10,274 bases of DNA, taken from Clostridia bacterium. Its GTDB lineage: Bacteria > Bacillota > Clostridia > Christensenellales > CAG-314. The position numbers and the translations under genes were made by a program. The stretch covers positions 1-10,274 of the forward strand of contig CAAGHL010000003.1 in the NCBI GenBank assembly GCA_900769665.1, in the 5' to 3' direction. Position 1 is the first letter of the stretch. The number at the start of each line of letters is the position of its first letter. This document shows positions 6,537 to 10,274 of this stretch, piece after piece. The notes beneath the pieces are model-generated. The model was not told where the DNA came from. It was given only the letters and a program-made list of their open reading frames with translations, and searched no databases.

Positions 6537-6899
6537 TTAGTCCTCTTTTAGGTGGTCCAACGCCAAATTGATTATGCTGTACACGTGCTCGTCGTCAAGA
6601 CTGTAGTAGACTTCCTTGCCGACGCGCTTGTTGCGTACAAGCTTGGATTGGCGCAGTATGCGCAATTGGTGCGATACCGCCGATTTGGTCATGTTGAGCA
6701 ACGTGCAGACGTCGCACACGCACAGCTCGGCTTTGGTCAGCGCCGACAGTATGCGGATACGGGTGCTGTCACCAAATATTTTGAATAGCTCGGCGGCGTC
6801 GTACAGCAAGTCCTCGTCGGGCATATCCACGGAAACTTGTTCCACAACCTCGTTGTGGACGTGTTCGTATTCGCAAATGTTTTTGTCGGTGGCTGTCAT
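6537..6899 (-). CDS. ArsR/SmtB family metal-sensing repressor
   Basis: A 120-residue winged-helix repressor that binds its operator without metal and releases it when Zn, Cd or Pb binds. The helix-turn-helix spans roughly 60-85 (recognition helix around KSAVSHQLRILRQ). Both known metal sites of the family seem present. The alpha-3N site has C60 and C62 in ELCVCD, plus C9, H13 and H15 near the N-terminus. The alpha-5 site has D103, H105, H116 and E119 with SmtB-like spacing (11 and 3). C65 is extra. The start at 6899 is chosen over an upstream in-frame start (6995) because GAGGT lies at suitable distance, similarity starts here, and the upstream start coincides with the predicted transcript start. 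First gene of the metal operon, presumably controlling itself through the dyad at 6979-6996. Confidence 0.94.
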   Translation of the reverse strand: MTATDKNICEYEHVHNEVVEQVSVDMPDEDLLYDAAELFKIFGDSTRIRILSALTKAELCVCDVCTLLNMTKSAVSHQLRILRQSKLVRNKRVGKEVYYSLDDEHVYSIINLALDHLKED

Positions 6900-6978
6900 T
6901 GTGTAACCTCGTGTGTGTAGTGGGTTTGTCGTGCAAGCGGTACAAACTGTAAGGCGTTTGGTTTTGCAGTAACAAACG

Positions 6979-6996
6979 GTTGAATAATTGTTCAAC
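6979..6996 (-). promoter_or_regulatory. Probable ArsR operator
   Basis: GTTGAA and TTCAAC form a perfect 6-bp dyad with a 6-base centre; allowing one mismatch it extends to 9 bp per arm (6976-6999). It begins at the predicted transcription start, just downstream of the -10 box. The AT-rich TTGAA...TTCAA form resembles SmtB/CadC-family operators. A repressor bound here would block initiation. Confidence 0.7.
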
Positions 6997-7003
6997 TGTC
7001 CAT

Positions 7004-7032
7004 ATTATATGCCAACGCAAATATATTGTCAA
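7004..7032 (-). promoter_or_regulatory. Consensus promoter of the metal-efflux operon
   Basis: On the minus strand, TTGACA (7032-7027) and TATAAT (7009-7004) are both perfect consensus and are separated by 17 bases. The region just upstream (7040-7076) is very A/T-rich with A and T runs, like an UP element. A promoter this strong needs the adjacent operator to stay silent, which fits a metal-induced pump. The leader is about 98 bases. Confidence 0.88.
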
Positions 7033-7247
7033 CAAATTTAACAATGTTTTTGAAACTTTTTTTAGAAAAATTTTTGGTTGTGGGTGATTATCGATGGTGT
7101 ATGTGGTGGCGGCGTTGCAAAGCAGGCGGTGGCGGCAATAGCGAGGCGTTTCGTCACCAAATTTTTGTTTCTCCAATAGTATGGTAGTGAGGTCGTGTTT
7201 CGACGTAAACTCGACTTATACTAATTTCTTGACGGGAGGAATGAAAA

Positions 7248-8204
7248 TTGAAGTGTTGCGGAATGCCGCCAATTTGTTGCGGCAACAGTAATAACAACGA
7301 AAGAGGTCGTGACCAAATCCTCATCATAGAACGCGGACCGCGCGGACCGAGAGGCTTCACGGGACCGCAAGGCATAATGGGTCCTCCGGGTGCAAACGGT
7401 GTAACAGGCGCGACAGGGCCTACAGGGCCGCAAGGTATACAAGGTGTTCAAGGCGTTACGGGACCGACAGGTCCGCAGGGCGAACAAGGCATCCAAGGCA
7501 TCCAAGGTATCCAAGGCGTAACAGGTCCCACAGGGGCAACGGGTCCCACGGGACCGACGGGACCTACAGGTCCGCAAGGTATACAAGGTGTTCAAGGCGT
7601 TACGGGACCGACAGGTCCGCAGGGCGAACAAGGCTTGCAAGGAGCAACAGGTGCAACCGGTCCGCAGGGCGAGCAAGGCATCCAAGGTATCCAAGGCGTA
7701 ACAGGTCCCACAGGGGCAACGGGTCCCACGGGACCGACGGGAGCTACAGGCGCAACGGGAGCCACAGGTGCGGACGGTGCAAGCGGTACAGGGCTTGCGG
7801 CATACGGCGGAGCATACAACAATACTACAAATACGTTTAACCTTACGCCTACGCCGACTGCGCTTGCTCTTGGCTCGACAATGCCTTCGTCCAACGTAAC
7901 CTACGGCACAAACTCCGTTACCGTCACCGACGGCGGCGTGTATCGCCTTACCTACGGCGTTAGAGGTAGCACAGCCGCAGGTACCGACATGACAGTTGCG
8001 GTAGGGCAAAACGGAACGGATATTCCGTCTACTTCGCTCACGCATACCCTTACGGCAGGGACGATCGACGGCTTCGACGGCACGAGTATCGTCAGCTTGT
8101 CTAGCGGTGACGTGCTTACTTTGCTTGCTTCGGGCGGTACTACAACGACATTTACGCCTGCCGACGGCGTCAACACCTACCTAGTAGTGGAAAAACTCGA
8201 CTAG
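7248..8204 (+). CDS. Collagen-like surface protein with BclA-type C-terminal domain
   Basis: A 318-residue structural protein with three parts. Residues 1-29 form a short head with paired cysteines (CCGMPPICCG) that could form inter-chain disulfides. Residues 30-182 are about 50 uninterrupted Gly-X-Y triplets, rich in GPT, GAT, GPQ, GIQ and GEQ; threonine at Y is typical of glycosylated bacterial collagens. Residues 183-318 match the jelly-roll (C1q/TNF-like) domain of BclA-type spore-surface proteins, with the closing GVNTYLVVEKLD typical of that fold and likely to drive trimerisation. No signal peptide is visible, as in many exosporium proteins. The start is TTG 7248: GGGAGGA (7234-7240) is 7 bases away, whereas the ATG at 7241 touches that site and leads to a 16-residue dead end. 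A TATACT box at 7217-7222 lacks a good -35, compatible with an alternative sigma factor. The gene is monocistronic. A spore-coat role is inference; other cell-surface roles are possible. Confidence 0.9.
   Translation: MKCCGMPPICCGNSNNNERGRDQILIIERGPRGPRGFTGPQGIMGPPGANGVTGATGPTGPQGIQGVQGVTGPTGPQGEQGIQGIQGIQGVTGPTGATGPTGPTGPTGPQGIQGVQGVTGPTGPQGEQGLQGATGATGPQGEQGIQGIQGVTGPTGATGPTGPTGATGATGATGADGASGTGLAAYGGAYNNTTNTFNLTPTPTALALGSTMPSSNVTYGTNSVTVTDGGVYRLTYGVRGSTAAGTDMTVAVGQNGTDIPSTSLTHTLTAGTIDGFDGTSIVSLSSGDVLTLLASGGTTTTFTPADGVNTYLVVEKLD
7428..7634 (+). repeat. 63-bp exact direct repeat in the collagen region
   Basis: Bases 7428-7490 recur exactly at 7572-7634, offset by 144 bases (48 codons). They encode a GIQ-GVQ-GVT-GPT-GPQ-GEQ block. 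Synonymous sites are identical too, so the copies come from recent duplication or gene conversion and not from protein-level selection alone. Confidence 0.93.
7494..7742 (+). repeat. 69-bp exact direct repeat in the collagen region
   Basis: Bases 7494-7562 recur exactly at 7674-7742, offset by 180 bases (60 codons). One mismatch after the exact block is followed by seven more matching bases. Both repeat offsets keep the reading frame, so recombination between copies would shorten or lengthen the collagen stalk without breaking the gene. Confidence 0.93.
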
Positions 8205-8389
8205 TCGGCAATCAACCGAGCAAGCAACAAACGCAAACTCTTTCGGCAACTCGACAAAAACTCGGTTTAGCGTAATACAGAAATCGTACTGTTTCTCAAA
8301 ACAAACGCAAGCCAATTCGCTACCAATACCCTCGCCACTAGTCAACGTTAGATTGCGTTTGGCAACGGTAGTGGGCGCGGTAAACACGC

Positions 8390-8433
8390 AAAAAAAAAAC
8401 GACGTGCACCGATTGTGTCGATGCACGTCGTTT
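8390..8433 (-). terminator. Terminator of the cold-shock gene
   Basis: AAACGACGTGCA (8397-8408) pairs with TGCACGTCGTTT (8422-8433), a perfect 12-bp stem with a 13-base loop that can pair further (CGA/TCG). Read on the minus strand it is followed by ten T residues, about 37 bases past the cold-shock stop codon. On the plus strand its tail is only moderately T-rich, but it is also the first strong hairpin after the collagen-like gene, so it may serve both. Confidence 0.92.
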
Positions 8434-8469
8434 GTGGTACTCTTTTGTAGTAATCGCTGTTGGTTTCGA

Positions 8470-8679
8470 TTATTGGATAGGAGTAACGTTGCTAGCGCGG
8501 AGCTTGCCGTTTTTGCTGTCTTCTTCGATGTCGAAGGAAACTTTTTGTCCGTCAGCCAACGTCTTGAATCCGTCAACATTGATTGCGGAGAAGTGTACAA
8601 ATACGTCTTCGCCACCTTCGTCGTTGGAAATAAATCCGTATCCCTTGCCTGCGTTAAACCATTTCACTGTACCTGTCAT
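8470..8679 (-). CDS. Cold-shock domain protein
   Basis: A 69-residue single-stranded nucleic-acid-binding protein of the CspA/CspB family, a five-stranded OB-fold that melts RNA structure in the cytosol. It is full length for the family. Both nucleic-acid-binding motifs are present: RNP1 (KGYGFI, 12-17) and RNP2 (VFVHF, 26-30), with the aromatic W7-F8 of the first strand. The ATG is preceded by CGGAGGT. It has its own promoter (8794-8822) and terminator (8390-8433), so it is monocistronic. The leader of about 108 bases is long for so small a gene; long leaders control translation of cold-induced csp genes in other bacteria. Whether this copy is cold-induced or constitutive cannot be told. Confidence 0.97.
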   Translation of the reverse strand: MTGTVKWFNAGKGYGFISNDEGGEDVFVHFSAINVDGFKTLADGQKVSFDIEEDSKNGKLRASNVTPIQ

Positions 8680-8793
8680 TCGTGGTACCTCCGAGATATT
8701 TTTTGTAACCGATACTAAAACAACGCAATCATCTTATCGAAAGGGTTTTGTCCCTGTTTGGTCAAAGGCTGTCTTATTTCTATTACATCAATC

Positions 8794-8822
8794 ATTATAG
8801 ACGTGTTAAAACAAAAAGTCAA
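8794..8822 (-). promoter_or_regulatory. Sigma-A-type promoter of the cold-shock gene
   Basis: On the minus strand TTGACT (8822-8817) and a perfect TATAAT (8799-8794) are 17 bases apart. The predicted start near 8787 gives a leader of about 108 bases. Confidence 0.85.
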
Positions 8823-8955
8823 TATTTATTTTTAATAATGATATTCTTATGTTATTTGTTCATTATTGAGCGGCAATTTAGATGTTTTTGCAAGCCTACT
8901 GCGTAATTTATGTCACATTTGTTTGTTTACATAGGCAAAATTTGCCGAAAACAAC

Positions 8956-8984
8956 TTGTTAGTAGAGATAATGTATGGTAAAAT
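8956..8984 (+). promoter_or_regulatory. Possible promoter of the AAA-like gene
   Basis: TTGTTA (8956-8961) and TAAAAT (8979-8984) are 17 bases apart, followed by further AT-rich sequence. It is the best sigma-A match upstream of 9266, but it implies a leader of about 275 bases, so a nearer promoter of another type is possible. Confidence 0.45.
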
Positions 8985-9078
8985 ATATTTATATCAAATA
9001 GTTTACGGCTAGTTTGCAAGGTTTTGCTTACGCATTATTGTCGCAAGTTGAGATTAAACTAACATTTACGTGTTGATG

Positions 9079-9156
9079 TCGGTTTGCGGAAATCGTCAGC
9101 TATTGCGAGATGTCTACGGCAATCGACCGAACGCATACTAGCGGTGCGCAAACCGA
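9079..9156 (+). repeat. Inverted repeat in the leader of the AAA-like gene
   Basis: TCGGTTTGCG (9079-9088) pairs perfectly with CGCAAACCGA (9147-9156). Within the 58 bases between, ATTGC (9102-9106) and GCAAT (9119-9123) can form an inner stem. A similar string, TAGTTTGCAA, occurs at 9010-9019 and again at 9197-9206. It could be a structured leader, but I match it to no known riboswitch. Confidence 0.4.
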
Positions 9157-9265
9157 GGTTTGATTTGTAACGGTGTTGCCTTTACTCGTCATCGTTAGTT
9201 TGCAAAAAAGATTGGCAACAGCTAATCCTAAGCTATTTGAGATTGCTTTACCGCAAGGAGTTTTT

Positions 9266-10274
9266 ATGAAAAAAGTAGTGTGCATGTTTGCCGGGGAGTG
9301 GATACTGAAGCATCGTTCGGAAAACCCGATGCCTGTGTCTTGCGTAAGTAGTTACCTTACCAACCAATACGGCGACAAGCTGGTGATAAACAAGGAAACG
9401 TATTCCATATTTGAGTTTACCTTAAACGACGACACGGTGCAAACGGACTTGCACGACGTTGTGGTTGCCTTTATGCAACGAAAGTACGAGGACTTTGCCG
9501 AGCGTTACTGCACGGTGGAAGTCACCGAAGTGGAAAACACCGAACAAGCGGACGGCGACGTGCGCACAGGCATGGACATTTTGAGCGAACTCGGACGTAT
9601 CTTGGGCGACGACAACGAGGAATCCGACGTCGAAGCTCGCCCCGAGCAACAAATAGCCGACGACGGCGCACCCGAAACTAGGCGCAAAGGAAGTCCTGCC
9701 GCGGCACAAAAGGTGCTTGAACGCATAGACAAGCTCATTTCCGGTGCGGAGTTCAAGGCATTTGCGCATGAGGTGGCGACAATTTCCGACAACATAATCA
9801 ACGACCGCATGCAAGACGTGTTTTTCAAGCAACGGTTGCTGTTCAGTATCAACGATGGTTACGGACTTACCGACTACCTTGCGCTGTACGCCGAATTGTT
9901 GGATACGCTCGGTTTGCGTGCCATGAGCAACAATATCGTCATGGAAAAGTTGCCAACAATCAAGCCCAATCAGGAAGACCCTCGCACGGCGGTGTTGGAT
10001 CACATACAGCACGTGCCGCAAAACTGCGTAATTTGTTTGGACATCAGCGATTGGATGAACGACGTCAAGTCGTTGGAGTTCCACGATTTTTTGCAAAGTT
10101 TGTCGCTTATTCGCCACGACGGCGTGTTGGTGTTTCGAGTGCCGTTTATCGACAAGGAAGTTTTGAGCAAGGTTACCGTGTCGCTAAACGACCTTATGTT
10201 TATCCGCGAGTTGTCCTTTCCGCCCTTTTCCAACGAGGAAATCGGTCGCTATGCCGACGTGGAAGTGGGCAAGT
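9266..10274 (+). CDS. AAA-like protein with degenerate first ATPase domain (CbbX/SpoVK-like), 3' end outside window
   Basis: 336 codons are visible and the frame is open at the edge. ATG 9266 follows AAGGAG by 5 bases. Residues 1-87 form a small N-terminal domain I do not recognise. Residues 88-145 are an acidic, probably disordered linker. From about 148 the order resembles CbbX/SpoVK AAA modules: a helical lead-in (LERIDKLISGAEFKAF), then FSINDGYGLTDY (193-204) where family members have F-x-G-N-P-G-T-G-K-T-T, then VICLDISD (255-262) at Walker B, VLVFRVPF (287-294) at sensor 1, and an ELSFPPFSNEEI segment at 315-326 like the family's FPDYSPEEL. The Walker A lysine is replaced by L201 and the first glycine by I195; the Walker B glutamate is I260. 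This domain should therefore not hydrolyse ATP. Related proteins can carry tandem AAA domains, so an active one may follow. It is divergent from the cold-shock gene and its role is unknown. Confidence 0.75.
   Translation, partial: MKKVVCMFAGEWILKHRSENPMPVSCVSSYLTNQYGDKLVINKETYSIFEFTLNDDTVQTDLHDVVVAFMQRKYEDFAERYCTVEVTEVENTEQADGDVRTGMDILSELGRILGDDNEESDVEARPEQQIADDGAPETRRKGSPAAAQKVLERIDKLISGAEFKAFAHEVATISDNIINDRMQDVFFKQRLLFSINDGYGLTDYLALYAELLDTLGLRAMSNNIVMEKLPTIKPNQEDPRTAVLDHIQHVPQNCVICLDISDWMNDVKSLEFHDFLQSLSLIRHDGVLVFRVPFIDKEVLSKVTVSLNDLMFIRELSFPPFSNEEIGRYADVEVGK

Larger units (their letters stand above)
8680..9265. other. Divergent intergenic region between csp and the AAA-like gene
   Basis: This 586-base spacer contains the cold-shock leader and promoter on the minus strand (8680-8822), an AT-rich stretch with a GGCAAA/TTTGCC palindrome at 8934-8946, a plausible plus-strand promoter at 8956-8984, and a leader of about 275 bases with an inverted repeat at 9079-9156. 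No open frame here has a ribosome binding site and I recognise no RNA family. Confidence 0.6.

Noticed and set aside
6900..6995. N-terminal extension of the ArsR repressor to 6995
   Set aside because: The upstream start coincides with the predicted transcription start and operator, leaving no leader or ribosome binding site.
7428..7742. Regularly spaced repeats that could suggest a CRISPR array
   Set aside because: The repeats are in-frame collagen codons inside one gene, with no constant repeat and unique spacer pattern.
7221..8045. 274-codon cysteine- and arginine-rich frame opposite the collagen-like gene
   Set aside because: The Gly-X-Y codon periodicity keeps the antisense frame open. 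There is no start signal, and the repetitive composition is explained by the other strand.
8181..8615. 144-codon minus-strand frame overlapping the cold-shock gene
   Set aside because: It overlaps the cold-shock gene in another frame and reads through its terminator.
9422..10117. 231-codon frame opposite the AAA-like gene
   Set aside because: Antisense shadow. The plus-strand frame has a good start, a ribosome binding site and recognisable fold signatures.

Overview
The window looks like a chromosomal segment of an uncultured, probably gut-associated member of the Clostridia (Bacillota). The grounds are strong AGGAG-type ribosome binding sites, sigma-A-type promoters with 17-base spacers, a BclA-like collagen protein, an SmtB/CadC-type metal repressor with a P-type metal pump, and a CbbX/SpoVK-like AAA protein. 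The genus cannot be fixed from the sequence.

Layout. Bases 1-1450 are AT-rich, nearly gene-free debris. They hold a decayed tyrosine-integrase fragment with its terminator, two other terminators, several hairpins, and a 42-base near-perfect palindrome whose left arm overlaps a G-quadruplex motif. On the minus strand follows an M42 metallo-aminopeptidase (1453-2478). A divergent plus-strand gene (2830-3987) encodes an unrecognised zinc-ribbon membrane protein and ends in a terminator. Next is a minus-strand metal-efflux operon (6899 to 4167): ArsR-family sensor, stand-alone HMA metallochaperone-like protein, and a Zn/Cd/Pb-type P1B ATPase, driven by a consensus promoter with an ArsR-like operator at the start site. 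A plus-strand collagen-like surface protein with a BclA-type C-terminal domain starts at TTG 7248. A minus-strand cold-shock protein (8470-8679) has its own terminator, promoter and leader. The window ends inside a plus-strand gene (9266 onward) for an AAA-like protein whose first ATPase domain has a degenerate nucleotide site.

How the genes fit together. The three metal genes form the only clear functional unit: metal binding to the repressor should release the operator, and the HMA protein may hand metal to a pump that lacks its own N-terminal HMA domain. The peptidase, cold-shock protein and collagen-like protein appear to be separately transcribed. The least explained items are the zinc-ribbon membrane protein (2830-3987), the AAA-like protein with a broken Walker A (9266 to the edge), and the G-rich palindrome at 1381-1431. 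I see no CRISPR array, rRNA, tRNA or intact mobile element.
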